A DNA stretch of 20,599 bases from JANPPS01 sp043758105 (GCA_043758105.1 JAYVOF010000241.1:1-20599), one strand, 5' to 3'. Positions 1 through 7,905 are shown, counted from the first letter of the stretch. A program made the numbers and translations. The notes: generated from the letters alone by a model not told the origin.

Positions 1-537
1 CCCCGGCTCGCGCGCCTGATCGATGACAGCAAGAGGCTGAGCGCAGCCGCCCGGGAGACGGCGTTGGACGCCTTGCTCGCCAGCGGACGGGCCGAAATCG
101 GCGTGGGCGCCGCATCCGTGCCGGAGATCGACCGCATCAACATCCTGCACGCCACGATGCTCGCCATGCGCCGCGCCGTTCTGCGCCTGCCGCGTCCGCC
201 GGATTTGGCACTCGTGGACGGTAACCGCCCGCCGGACCTGCCATGTCCGGTGCAATGCTGCGTCGGCGGCGACGCGATATCGCTGTCGATCGCCGCCGCA
301 TCGATCGTGGCCAAAGTGCTGCGGGACCGGGCCATGGCGCGTCTTGCCGTGCGCCACCCGCATTATGGCTGGGCGGAGAACGCAGGCTATGGCACCGCCC
401 ATCACCGGGCGGCGCTGCACCGGCACGGCCCCACCGTCCACCACCGCTCCGCGTTCGGCACGGTCCGGATGCTGTTGGCCAGCGTTGACCAGGTGACGGG
501 CGGATCGCCACCATGGCCCGCAGCAACACAGGCGTGA
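1..537 (+). CDS. rnhB: Ribonuclease HII, 3' part (start outside window)
   Basis: RNase HII is a cytoplasmic endonuclease that cleaves the RNA strand of RNA-DNA hybrids and removes single ribonucleotides from DNA. The frame is open from base 1 and ends at TGA 535-537, giving 178 residues. It starts inside the DDSKRLS motif near the N-terminus of the family. Other family motifs seen are DGNRPP, the GGDAxSxSIAAASIVAKVxRDR block that carries a catalytic acidic region, and the C-terminal HPHYGW...GYGT..H...GPTVHHRSAF block. The missing N-terminus should hold the DExG metal-binding motif. The family is about 200-220 residues, so only roughly 30 residues are lost off the window edge. ccrM begins 3 bases after the stop, suggesting co-transcription and perhaps translational coupling. 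Confidence 0.95.
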   Translation, partial: PRLARLIDDSKRLSAAARETALDALLASGRAEIGVGAASVPEIDRINILHATMLAMRRAVLRLPRPPDLALVDGNRPPDLPCPVQCCVGGDAISLSIAAASIVAKVLRDRAMARLAVRHPHYGWAENAGYGTAHHRAALHRHGPTVHHRSAFGTVRMLLASVDQVTGGSPPWPAATQA

Positions 538-540
538 CGC

Positions 541-1626
541 GTGGACATCGTCCGAGAATTGCCGCTGGACCAAATCCTGCTCGGCGACTGCATTCCCTTG
601 ATGGGCATGCTGCCGCCGGCCTCGGTGCACTGCATTTTCGCCGATCCGCCCTATAATTTGCAGCTTCGCGGTGAACTGCGCCGGCCCGATGACAGCATGG
701 TCGATGGCGTGGACGATGACTGGGACCGGTTTTCCGACTTCGCCGCCTATGACGCCTTCACCCGCGAATGGCTGACCGAGTGCCGCCGGCTGTTGCGCAA
801 GGATGGCACCATCTGGGTGATGGGTGCCTATCACAACATCTTCCGCATCGGCACGATCTTGCAGGATTTGGGCTTTTGGATCCTCAATGACGTGATCTGG
901 CGCAAATCCAATCCCATGCCGAACTTCCGCGGCCGCCGCTTCACCAACGCCCACGAAACCATCATTTGGGCCGCCCGCGGCCGGGATAGCCGGTATAAAT
1001 TCAACTATCAGGCCATGAAGGCGCTGAACGACGATCTGCAGATGCGCAGCGACTGGCATATCCCGCTCTGCACCGGGCCCGAGCGTCTGCGCAACGCCCA
1101 CGGCCTCAAACTGCACCCGACGCAAAAGCCGGAGGCGCTGCTCCATCGCATCCTGCTGAGCAGCACCTCGCCCGGCGATATCGTGCTCGATCCCTTCCTC
1201 GGCTCCGGCACGTCTGCCGCGGTCGCCAAGCGGCTGCACCGGCATTTCATCGGCATCGAGCGCCATCCCGCCTATGCCGAAGCCGCCATCGGCCGCGTCC
1301 GCAGCGAGCGCCCGGCCTCCTTGGACGGAATGAGCCACACTCCTACAAAACGCGACGCCATTCGGGTGCCGTTCGGCAGCCTGGTGGAACAAGGCCTGGT
1401 CCCGCCGGGCACTGAGCTTACCGACAAGGCGCGGCGTGTTGCGGCGACGGTGTGCGCGGACGGCACCCTGGTGTCGGGCTCGCACCGCGGTTCGATCCAT
1501 CAGGTCGGGGCCGCCGTGCAAAATGCGCCAAGCTGTAACGGCTGGACCTTCTGGCACATCATGCGGGACGGCCGCCCGGTCCCGATCGACGTGCTGCGTA
1601 CGCCCGCGCCGACCAACGATCCCTAG
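541..1626 (+). CDS. ccrM: CcrM-type adenine-N6 DNA methyltransferase (probable GANTC specificity)
   Basis: This is a solitary adenine-N6 methyltransferase of the beta class, 361 residues, starting at GTG 541. The catalytic motif DPPYN lies at residues 35-39. The S-adenosylmethionine motif DPFLGSGTSAAVAKR follows in the second half (about residue 217 onward), in the beta-class order with the catalytic motif first. The last ~85 residues (from PFGSLVEQGLVPPGTEL) form the RAMA-like C-terminal extension typical of CcrM, which separates it from ordinary restriction methylases. In alphaproteobacteria CcrM methylates GANTC late in replication and controls cell-cycle genes. No restriction endonuclease gene is adjacent, which fits a solitary regulatory enzyme. 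The GANTC specificity is inferred from the family, not seen directly. Confidence 0.94.
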   Translation: MDIVRELPLDQILLGDCIPLMGMLPPASVHCIFADPPYNLQLRGELRRPDDSMVDGVDDDWDRFSDFAAYDAFTREWLTECRRLLRKDGTIWVMGAYHNIFRIGTILQDLGFWILNDVIWRKSNPMPNFRGRRFTNAHETIIWAARGRDSRYKFNYQAMKALNDDLQMRSDWHIPLCTGPERLRNAHGLKLHPTQKPEALLHRILLSSTSPGDIVLDPFLGSGTSAAVAKRLHRHFIGIERHPAYAEAAIGRVRSERPASLDGMSHTPTKRDAIRVPFGSLVEQGLVPPGTELTDKARRVAATVCADGTLVSGSHRGSIHQVGAAVQNAPSCNGWTFWHIMRDGRPVPIDVLRTPAPTNDP

Positions 1627-1642
1627 GCGCAGAACCAGGGCG

Positions 1643-2827
1643 TCAATGCCGGTAATTCGCAAACCGCTCCCCCACTCGAACCTCGTCGGCCAGCTCCAGC
1701 AAGGAGTGCATGTAGCGAACCCCGTCGAACGCGTCGGCTGACAGGTCCAATGCCGGTTGCGCGAGATCCGTGTAATCGGCCGGATCGTCGTAAATCGCCC
1801 GCAGCCGCTCAGAAACCCCGGCGTCCCCGGGATCGATCGCAAAGAACGTCGGAATCCCGGCCAGCGCGGTCCGCATATACGCATTCTGATCCGACACCAC
1901 GCAGCACCGCGCATCGAACCCATACGCCACCCGCTCATGCACGCCGGAGGCGAAATTCGGCGTGCTGTTCAGCACGAACTGCGTCTCTGCATACGCCTCC
2001 GGCAACCCGGCGGCGTCGAACGCCGGGTGAAACCGCGCCCGCGTCGATCGGTGGCTCACATGGTCCCACCCCCGCCCATAAATATCGACGGGCAAATCCA
2101 GCAGCGCCGACACCAGCGCCGTTGACCGCGTATCCCGGACATAACGGTCCAACTCGGCCATCAGCCCGAACAGGATATCGGTCCGGCCATCATAGGTCAC
2201 ATGATGCGCCGCCATGGCGTCCAGCACTATTTCGGTAACATCCCCCGTGCCCTGGCCCGCCGCGACCGCCGCCGCATCCTCCAGCACTGCCCGCATCCGC
2301 TGCGGCAGCGTCGCCCACGCCGTCCGCCTGGCCACGGGGTCATCCCCGGTCTTCACCAACACCATACGTCGCGGACGCGACCGCCACGGAATCCGGTCCC
2401 GGAACGGATTGGGCACGAGCCCCCCCTGTACCAGCGCGGAAACTTGGGCCGACCGGATGAATCGCTGCTGCACCCGCAACCACTCCGGATACAAATACGC
2501 GTTCACCACATAGCGCGACGCCACGGCGTGATTGCACGGCCGCCAGCATGGCGGGTCCGCCAACACCGACACGAACGGCACCTTCACCAGCTCCCAAAAG
2601 TTTTGCCCTTTAATCTCGAGCCGGGCGCCGACCCCGGCATGCCCCCAGGCCATCGCGATCCCCTGTTCCACCAGCGCATCGAGCTTGTGCGGCCACGCCG
2701 GGTCACCCAGCTCGATCACATGCGGGTCATATCCGAAGGGTTGCAACAGCCCCATGAGCCCATGACTGAGATGACGCAGAATCCCGTTCTCGTTCTCGCC
2801 GACGAACGCGACGACGGCACCGCTCAT
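1643..2827 (-). CDS. Glycosyltransferase, CgeB-like (Glyco_trans_1_2 type)
   Basis: A 394-residue protein on the minus strand. The C-terminal half resembles CgeB / glycosyltransferase group 1 domains: the block around residues 282-313 (FVLNSTPNFASGVHERVAYG, then a VVSDQN turn) matches the nucleotide-sugar-binding 'lN..pn...gvheRv.ya.a.g...vsd' pattern of that family. The N-terminus starts with a short beta strand (VVAFVGEN), as expected for the first Rossmann-like fold. No signal peptide or membrane segment is seen, so it is probably cytoplasmic. I chose ATG 2827; the same frame stays open to 3538 but that extension would overlap the divergent KAS III gene on the other strand. The ribosome binding site is weak. 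It converges with ccrM (16 bases apart) and diverges from the acyl operon, suggesting that it transfers the sugar that operon modifies. Donor and acceptor are unknown. Confidence 0.75.
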   Translation of the reverse strand: MSGAVVAFVGENENGILRHLSHGLMGLLQPFGYDPHVIELGDPAWPHKLDALVEQGIAMAWGHAGVGARLEIKGQNFWELVKVPFVSVLADPPCWRPCNHAVASRYVVNAYLYPEWLRVQQRFIRSAQVSALVQGGLVPNPFRDRIPWRSRPRRMVLVKTGDDPVARRTAWATLPQRMRAVLEDAAAVAAGQGTGDVTEIVLDAMAAHHVTYDGRTDILFGLMAELDRYVRDTRSTALVSALLDLPVDIYGRGWDHVSHRSTRARFHPAFDAAGLPEAYAETQFVLNSTPNFASGVHERVAYGFDARCCVVSDQNAYMRTALAGIPTFFAIDPGDAGVSERLRAIYDDPADYTDLAQPALDLSADAFDGVRYMHSLLELADEVRVGERFANYRH

Positions 2828-2902
2828 GCTGAAATACCCGAAAATACACAGAACATGCTGGCCCTCTGGACGAAACAAGAACGAGCCTAGCACCAGGAGG
2901 TT

Positions 2903-2918
2903 AACGAAACGTTTCGTT
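2903..2918. promoter_or_regulatory. Perfect 16-bp palindrome, LacI/PurR-like operator candidate
   Basis: AACGAAACGTTTCGTT is a perfect inverted repeat with a central CG. It lies in the 231-base divergent region between the glycosyltransferase and the KAS III operon. Even-length palindromes centred on AAACGTTT are typical of LacI-family operators such as the PurR box. It sits 76 bases upstream of the glycosyltransferase start and 140 bases upstream of the KAS III start, so it could control either. The cognate regulator is not in the window. Function is inferred from symmetry and position only. Confidence 0.45.
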
Positions 2919-2945
2919 CTGTCGTGCCCGCCGCAAAAGACGGCG

Positions 2946-2976
2946 GAAAAATAACCCCAGGAAAAAATAACCCCAG
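2946..2976. repeat. Tandem direct repeat, two 15/16-bp units
   Basis: Two adjacent copies of GAAAAATAACCCCAG, the second with one extra A, lie at 2946-2960 and 2961-2976 in the divergent intergenic region. They are among the most AT-rich bases in this part of the window. They could be paired regulator sites or a replication-slippage duplication. No known site was recognised. Confidence 0.6.
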
Positions 2977-3058
2977 AAAGACGAAGCCTCTGAAACGATT
3001 TATTAATGGATCTCGTCCACCTTGGCCGGGCTCTCCCTAGGAGCCGGAGAAAACCAAC

Positions 3059-4102
3059 GTGTACCAAAATCGGCATACACATATCGATCGACCGGTGGCG
3101 AAGCTGCGCGTCATCGCCAGCTTCCTGCCGGAGACGATTCTCTCGAACGACGAACTCGCCGAGTTCTATCCTGGCTGGACCGCCCAGAAGATCGAGGCGA
3201 AGACCGGCATTACCGAACGGCATATCGCCGCCCCCGGCGAAACCGCCGCCGACCTCGCCTATGCCGCCGCAACCCGTCTTTTTCAGCACCACAATATCGA
3301 CCCGGCGCAGATCGATATGCTGCTCCTCTGTACTCAGACCCCCGACCACGTCATCCCCACCACCGCCTGCGCGCTCCATCACCGCCTTGGCCTGCGCCGC
3401 ACCTCCGGTGCGATCGACATCGGCCTCGCCTGCTCCGGGTTCGTATATGGCTTGGCGCTCGCCAAAGGACTGATCGAATCCGGACTCGCCGCGTCGATCC
3501 TGCTCGTTACCGCCGACACCTACTCCAAGCTCATCCATCCCCTGGACCGCAGCGTCCGCACCCTGTTCGGTGACGGTGCCGCCGCCACGTTGATCGAGGC
3601 TGTCGAGGCGGAGGTCCCTGCGATCGGCCCCTTCGTGTTCGGCACGGACGGCGCGGGCACCGATAAACTTCTGGTCCCGGCCGGTGCCATGCGCCGCCCG
3701 GCGTGTGCCGCGTCGGCGATCATGGCCGCCGATCCCTCCGGCAATGTCCGCTCCGCCGACAATTTGTTCATGGACGGTGCCGCCATCATGGCCTTCAGCC
3801 TCGCCGAGGTACCCAAGGCCGTCGCCCTACTTACCGAAGCGAGCGGCATCGCTCTCGCGGACATGGACGCCGTCGTCTTCCACCAGGCCAGCGCCCTCCT
3901 CCTTGAAGCGCTCCGGAAGAAGCTCGGAATCCCGCGTGAGAAGTTCATTCTCGCCATGGCCCGTTCCGGCAACACCGTGTCATCGACCATTCCCATCGCC
4001 CTCGAGCACCTCATGGCCACCCGCGCGACGACCGCGAGCGCGATGCTGGTCGGATTCGGTGCCGGATATTCCTGGGCCGCCACCAACGTCACCCTCAACT
4101 AA
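3059..4102 (+). CDS. 3-oxoacyl-ACP synthase III (KAS III) family protein, first copy
   Basis: KAS III enzymes start acyl chains by condensing an acyl-CoA with malonyl-ACP. The protein has 347 residues and the full Cys-His-Asn triad: C125 in LACSGFVYG, H275 in FHQAS and N305 in SGNTVSSTIP. The TPDHVIPTTAC segment (residues 95-104) and the C-terminal GFGAGYSWA are also family features. The start is GTG 3059, supported by GGAGA at 3046-3050 with an 8-base spacing. It is the first gene of a six-gene operon, 13 bases before a dedicated acyl carrier protein and followed by a second KAS III. This context argues for a specialised acyl group rather than housekeeping fatty-acid synthesis. The exact substrate cannot be told from sequence. 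Both KAS III copies keep all three catalytic residues. Confidence 0.9.
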   Translation: MYQNRHTHIDRPVAKLRVIASFLPETILSNDELAEFYPGWTAQKIEAKTGITERHIAAPGETAADLAYAAATRLFQHHNIDPAQIDMLLLCTQTPDHVIPTTACALHHRLGLRRTSGAIDIGLACSGFVYGLALAKGLIESGLAASILLVTADTYSKLIHPLDRSVRTLFGDGAAATLIEAVEAEVPAIGPFVFGTDGAGTDKLLVPAGAMRRPACAASAIMAADPSGNVRSADNLFMDGAAIMAFSLAEVPKAVALLTEASGIALADMDAVVFHQASALLLEALRKKLGIPREKFILAMARSGNTVSSTIPIALEHLMATRATTASAMLVGFGAGYSWAATNVTLN

Positions 4103-4115
4103 AAGGATCAGCGCC

Positions 4116-4340
4116 ATGAGCCCGTTCTACGCCGGCCTCGCCGACATCTTCGAAGTGCCTCCCACGCAGATCAGCCCTGAATTCAACCTGGCCGACCATA
4201 ATTGGGATTCTCTCGCCATCATCTCCTGCGTCGCTTTGATCGATGAATGCTTCCGCATGCTCGTGAGCGGCAGCCGTCTCGCCATGTGCGAAACCGTGGC
4301 CGATCTCGACACCCTCGTCTCTCAGACCGTCGCGGCCTGA
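4116..4340 (+). CDS. Acyl carrier protein (discrete, operon-dedicated)
   Basis: A 74-residue carrier protein with the phosphopantetheine attachment site NWDSLAI; the modified serine is S32 in the DSL motif. Length and helical pattern fit the ACP fold. ATG 4116 is preceded by AAAGGA (4102-4107) overlapping the stop of the upstream KAS III gene. It lies between two KAS III genes, so it probably carries the growing short acyl chain for both synthases and for the downstream reductase and transferase. It differs from the housekeeping AcpP in having few acidic residues around helix II and a C-terminal half with several Met and Cys residues. A cognate phosphopantetheinyl transferase is not in the window. 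Confidence 0.87.
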   Translation: MSPFYAGLADIFEVPPTQISPEFNLADHNWDSLAIISCVALIDECFRMLVSGSRLAMCETVADLDTLVSQTVAA

Positions 4341-4342
4341 TC

Positions 4343-5362
4343 TTGGACCCGTGCCCAACCCCTGGTTTCACCGTCCCGGGCACCCGGCTGCGCGGCGTGA
4401 TCTGCTGCCTGCCGAGCCGCCGGGTCGAAAATGCCGAACTCGCCGTCCGCCTTGGTGCCAAGCCCGTGGACGACGTCACCGCCATGACCGGTGTCGAAAC
4501 CCGGTATTACGCCGCGCCCGGCCAAACCGCCGGTGATCTATGCCTCCGGGCCGCGCAGCAGCTTTTGGCGCGGATGGGGTGGGACCCGCACACGATCGAT
4601 GCCCTCATCTTCGTCACTCAAACCCCCGATCAACGGCTACCTGCGACCGCGTGTGGACTCCATGGCCACCTTGGGCTCGGTCCCCGCTGCCAGGCATTCG
4701 ACGTGAACCTCGGCTGCTCGGGATACGTGTATGGGCTCTGGCTTGCCACCGCCCTCGTCGCCGCCGGATGCCGCCGCGTCTTGCTTCTGGCAGGCGACAC
4801 CAGCAGCCGGCTGGTCGATCCGCTGGACCGCACGACAGCCTTGTTGTTCGGCGACGCCGGGTCCGCCTCTGCGATCGAGGCTGATGCTGCCGCGCCCCCG
4901 GCCCATTTCGTCCTCGGTACCGATGGCACCGGAGCCCGGCACCTCGCCGCAGCCGGCGGCGGCTATCGTGACCCGGCGGGCCCCGCCACCCTTGTCATGG
5001 ACGGCACCGAAGTGTTCGGCTTTACCCTGCGTGCCGTCCCCGCCCTTGTCCGCGATACGCTCGAGCAGGCCGGGCAGACCATCGACGCCATCGACATCTT
5101 CGCCCTGCATCAAGCCAACCGCTTCATGCTTCGCCATATCGGCAAAAAACTATCGATCGACCCGGCCCGGATGCCGATCAACATCGACCGTTACGGCAAT
5201 ACGAGCTCCGCATCCCTCCCGCTCCTGATCTGCACGGACCTCGCCGAGCCGCTCACAACCATGCCACGCACCGTTCTGCTCGCTGGGTTCGGCGTCGGCT
5301 ACTCCTGGGGGGCGGCCTGCTTGCGCCTTGATCCGCTCGCTTGCGCGGAGCTCGTCCCTTGA
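4343..5362 (+). CDS. 3-oxoacyl-ACP synthase III (KAS III) family protein, second copy
   Basis: A second KAS III, 339 residues from TTG 4343, which lies 2 bases after the ACP stop; no better in-frame start is seen between the ACP stop and the first conserved strand (LRGVICCLPSR). The catalytic triad is intact: C125 in NLGCSGYVYG, H256 in LHQANRF and N286 in YGNTSSASLP. The TPDQRLPATAC segment parallels TPDHVIPTTAC of the first copy, so the two are paralogues rather than a recent duplication. The stop overlaps the start of the SDR gene (TTGA, 5359-5362), implying coupled translation. One copy could prime and the other elongate, or the two could use different primers; this is inference. Confidence 0.88.
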   Translation: MDPCPTPGFTVPGTRLRGVICCLPSRRVENAELAVRLGAKPVDDVTAMTGVETRYYAAPGQTAGDLCLRAAQQLLARMGWDPHTIDALIFVTQTPDQRLPATACGLHGHLGLGPRCQAFDVNLGCSGYVYGLWLATALVAAGCRRVLLLAGDTSSRLVDPLDRTTALLFGDAGSASAIEADAAAPPAHFVLGTDGTGARHLAAAGGGYRDPAGPATLVMDGTEVFGFTLRAVPALVRDTLEQAGQTIDAIDIFALHQANRFMLRHIGKKLSIDPARMPINIDRYGNTSSASLPLLICTDLAEPLTTMPRTVLLAGFGVGYSWGAACLRLDPLACAELVP

Positions 5363-6111
5363 TCTTCTCGGCCACCGCACTGGAGAACCGCACCATCCTG
5401 GTCACCGGGGCGTCCTCGGGCCTCGGCCGCGCCACGGCGGTGCTCGCGGCACGCTGCGGCGCCCGCATCATCGCCACGGGCCGTGACGATGAGCGATTGC
5501 AACAGACCGTCACCGCCTTGGCAGGGTCGGGTCACCGCGCCATCGCCGGCCCGCTGGATAGTGCTGACCAGGCTGCCGCCCTTGTCATCGATTCGGCTGG
5601 TTCCTCCGGCCTCGATGGCATCTTTCATGCCGCTGGATCCGAACTCACCCTCCCGGTCCGGCTCGTCCGGCAAAAGCATCTTGACGCCGTGATGGGTGCG
5701 GCGCTTTACGGTGCGATCGGGATTGCGCGGGCCGCCGCAAAATCCGGCATAATACGGCCGCGCGCCTCCCTCGTATTCATGTCCTCCGCCGCCGCCGCCC
5801 GCGGCCAGCCCGGCATGGCCCTCTACTCTGCCGCCAAGGCCGCCATCGAGGGGCTCACCCGCTCCCTCGCCTGCGAACTCAAAACCATCCGCGTCAACGC
5901 CATCGCCGCTGGCGGGGTGTGCACCGAGATGCACGATCGCCTCACCAGGAACCTTTCCGGCCCGTCCATCGCCCAGTACGAGCAAGCGCATATTCTCGGT
6001 TTCGGTCACCCCGATGACGTCGCGGCGGCAGCCGTCTTCCTGCTGTCTCCGGCCGCCGCCTGGGTCACCGGCGCGGTTTGGGCGGTGGACGGTGGATACA
6101 CAGCGGGATGA
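5359..6111 (+). CDS. Short-chain dehydrogenase/reductase, FabG-like (probable 3-oxoacyl-ACP reductase)
   Basis: A classical SDR of 250 residues. The nucleotide-binding motif TGASSGLG is at 16-23, the HAAG loop at 90-93, the catalytic Ser at 143 and the YSAAK motif gives Y156 and K160. The C-terminus ends with WVTGAVWAVDGGYTAG, as in FabG-type enzymes. Start TTG 5359 overlaps the previous stop; a TTG at 5341 would give six extra residues. In this operon it most likely reduces the beta-keto group made by the KAS III enzymes, for example giving a 3-hydroxyacyl-ACP, with NADPH. Substrate is inferred from context. It could instead act on a sugar, but the neighbouring ACP favours an acyl substrate. 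Confidence 0.88.
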   Translation: MIFSATALENRTILVTGASSGLGRATAVLAARCGARIIATGRDDERLQQTVTALAGSGHRAIAGPLDSADQAAALVIDSAGSSGLDGIFHAAGSELTLPVRLVRQKHLDAVMGAALYGAIGIARAAAKSGIIRPRASLVFMSSAAAARGQPGMALYSAAKAAIEGLTRSLACELKTIRVNAIAAGGVCTEMHDRLTRNLSGPSIAQYEQAHILGFGHPDDVAAAAVFLLSPAAAWVTGAVWAVDGGYTAG

Positions 6112-6115
6112 CCCG

Positions 6116-6739
6116 ATGACCGACCATATCCTCGTCGGCGGCGGGGCCCTCGCGCGGGAAATCCATGACTGGTTCCGCCCCAGCCTCGCGCTCGCCGGCC
6201 ACCGCTTTGTCGGTTACCTCGATGATACGGACCAGCCGATGCACGGGACCGGCCATGACCTGCCGCAGCTAGGGCCCATTACCGGCCATCGCCCCGGTGC
6301 CGCATCCTTGGTCCTTGCCATCGCCGATCCCCCAGCCAAGGCGCAGATCACCCAAGACCTCCTGGCTGCGGGCGGCGTTTTCGCGACGCTGCTCCACCCG
6401 ACCGCTTGGATCTCCGCCTCCGCCACCATCGGGCACGGCACGGTTGTCAGCGTGTTTGCGGACGTTTCGGCCAACGCGACCCTCGGCCGCTTCAGCATGC
6501 TCAATGGCTATGCGAGCGTGGGTCATGACACCGTCCTTGGTGAATGCTCGACCCTCTCCGGCTATGTGGACCTGACCGGTGCCGTAACGGTCGGACGGCA
6601 GTGTTTCTTCGGCTCCGGCGCCCGGGTCCTCCCAAAGCTGGTGATCGGTGACCGGTGCATGATCGGGGCCGGTGCCGTCGTCGTCCGATCGGTGCCCGAC
6701 GACGTCACCCTCTACGCCGCCCCAGCGAGGCGCTTATGA
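6116..6739 (+). CDS. NeuD/PglD-type sugar acyltransferase (left-handed beta-helix)
   Basis: A 207-residue protein of the NeuD/PglD family. It has an N-terminal Rossmann-like nucleotide-sugar domain (HILVGGGALAREIHDW, residues 4-19) followed from about residue 95 by hexapeptide repeats of a left-handed beta-helix (ISASATIGHGTVVS, SANATLGRFSMLNG and so on). GHD at 136-138 matches the catalytic histidine region of PglD. Family members acylate amino- or hydroxy-sugars using acyl-CoA. Here the upstream ACP and KAS III genes suggest that the acyl donor may be the operon's own acyl-ACP, which would be unusual. ATG 6116 lies 4 bases after the SDR stop, and the gene overlaps the Rieske gene by ATGA (6736-6739). 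Confidence 0.85.
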   Translation: MTDHILVGGGALAREIHDWFRPSLALAGHRFVGYLDDTDQPMHGTGHDLPQLGPITGHRPGAASLVLAIADPPAKAQITQDLLAAGGVFATLLHPTAWISASATIGHGTVVSVFADVSANATLGRFSMLNGYASVGHDTVLGECSTLSGYVDLTGAVTVGRQCFFGSGARVLPKLVIGDRCMIGAGAVVVRSVPDDVTLYAAPARRL

Positions 6740-7770
6740 CGGCCAATTCGACGCTTGACCGCCACCTCGCGCGCACCTGCTGGCACCTTGTCGCGCATCG
6801 ATGCGAACTCGCCGCCGATCGTGATTTTGCCCGGATCCAATGGCCAATGGGCGACCTGGTGCTTTACAACGACAAGGGAAGCGTGATCGCCTTCGACAAT
6901 ATCTGCCCGCACCGGGGTGCCCGTTTCTTCTTGGAATCCGCCGGGCACGCCCCCGCACTGTGTGCCTATCACGGATGGAGCTATAGCGGCGGCAAGCTGC
7001 GGGTGCCCAAGCCGGAAACCTACCGCCCTTGCGATCTGGCCGCGGCCCGGCTGCACCAGTATCGAATTGCCTGGTGTGGTGACTTCCTCTTCGCGTCCGT
7101 GGAGCCCGATTCCGATCTGGCTCGTCAGCTCGGGGGCACCTGGCCTCTCCTGGCCGGCATTTCGGGCGATATCGTTTCCCCGCACGACCTTAATACCAGC
7201 CGGCTCGACTGCCGCTGGCAGGTGGCGGTCGAAAACGCGCTCGAGCCGGATCACGTCCACATGGTGCACGCCGACACCCTCGGACAGCTCGACCTCGCGC
7301 ACGCAAAAAACCGCTATTTCGGCCGCAACTCCCTCCTTACCGCCGAGATCGGCAATCCGCGTCATGTCCGCGCCCTGAATGCGATGGCGCGCTTCTTCGA
7401 CATCCCGCACCAGCACCGGGGATATTTCGCGCTTCATATTTTCCCGTTCGCTTTTCTGACGTCCACGTTCGGCTACACCTACGCCCTCCAGACCTTCATG
7501 CCCGGCGCAAATTCCGCTGAAACGCACCTTCGCAGCCGGATGCTTACCGCCCGCACCACTGTTCCTGCGGAGGTCACGGAACAATTCTTTGCCTCCGCCG
7601 CCCGCGTCAATCGACAGGTGTTTGCCGAAGATCACGATATTTGCCGCCGGATCGACCCCGCTTTTCCACTCCACGCCACCGGAATTCTGTCGGAAACCGA
7701 AGAAAAGATCCGTCACATTCGCACCGCGCTTGCCGCCTATGAGCGGCACGGGGAGGTGATCGCCGCTTAA
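6736..7770 (+). CDS. Rieske non-heme iron oxygenase, alpha-subunit-like
   Basis: A 344-residue Rieske oxygenase. The [2Fe-2S] cluster ligands are C57-P-H59 and C76-A-Y-H79. The mononuclear iron site appears in ENALEPDHVHMVH, with H173 and H178 as ligands, and the third acid ligand is probably D301 in EDHD. No ferredoxin or reductase partner gene is nearby, so electrons must come from elsewhere. It is the last gene of the acyl operon, overlapping the acyltransferase gene by 4 bases. In that context it probably hydroxylates the acyl chain or the acylated sugar rather than an aromatic pollutant. I see no beta-subunit gene. Confidence 0.87.
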   Translation: MTANSTLDRHLARTCWHLVAHRCELAADRDFARIQWPMGDLVLYNDKGSVIAFDNICPHRGARFFLESAGHAPALCAYHGWSYSGGKLRVPKPETYRPCDLAAARLHQYRIAWCGDFLFASVEPDSDLARQLGGTWPLLAGISGDIVSPHDLNTSRLDCRWQVAVENALEPDHVHMVHADTLGQLDLAHAKNRYFGRNSLLTAEIGNPRHVRALNAMARFFDIPHQHRGYFALHIFPFAFLTSTFGYTYALQTFMPGANSAETHLRSRMLTARTTVPAEVTEQFFASAARVNRQVFAEDHDICRRIDPAFPLHATGILSETEEKIRHIRTALAAYERHGEVIAA

Positions 7771-7905
7771 CCAGCGCGCTCATCAACGCGTGCGAAACGT
7801 GCACTTTGTCACATTCAAAACTGCCCGGCCCGTGCATCATGCGGCTCTGACCCTGCAGGAGCTGTTGTGCGCCACAAGCCGATCCGTCCCGAACGCGCAA
7901 CCGGC
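7771..7905. other. Intergenic gap between the acyl operon and tssA (converging genes)
   Basis: These 135 bases separate the Rieske gene from the end of tssA. I see no convincing terminator; the only symmetric element is a short TTGTG-CGC-CACAA dyad without a following T-run. Confidence 0.5.

Noticed and set aside
2928..2946. CCGCCG / CGGCGG hairpin as an intrinsic terminator
   Set aside because: It lies between two divergent genes where no transcript should end, and it is followed by A residues rather than T residues on the plus strand.
2946..2976. The two-copy direct repeat as a CRISPR fragment
   Set aside because: The units are adjacent with no spacers, and there are only two; no cas gene is nearby.
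2828..3538. Upstream extension of the minus-strand glycosyltransferase frame into the KAS III gene (631 residues in all)
   Set aside because: The extension is antisense to a clearly functional KAS III gene, and has no similarity to the glycosyltransferase family, whose first strand begins at the ATG at 2827.
7771..7905. Search for a bidirectional terminator between the Rieske gene and tssA
   Set aside because: Only a 5-bp TTGTG/CACAA dyad with no T-run was found, which is too weak to call.
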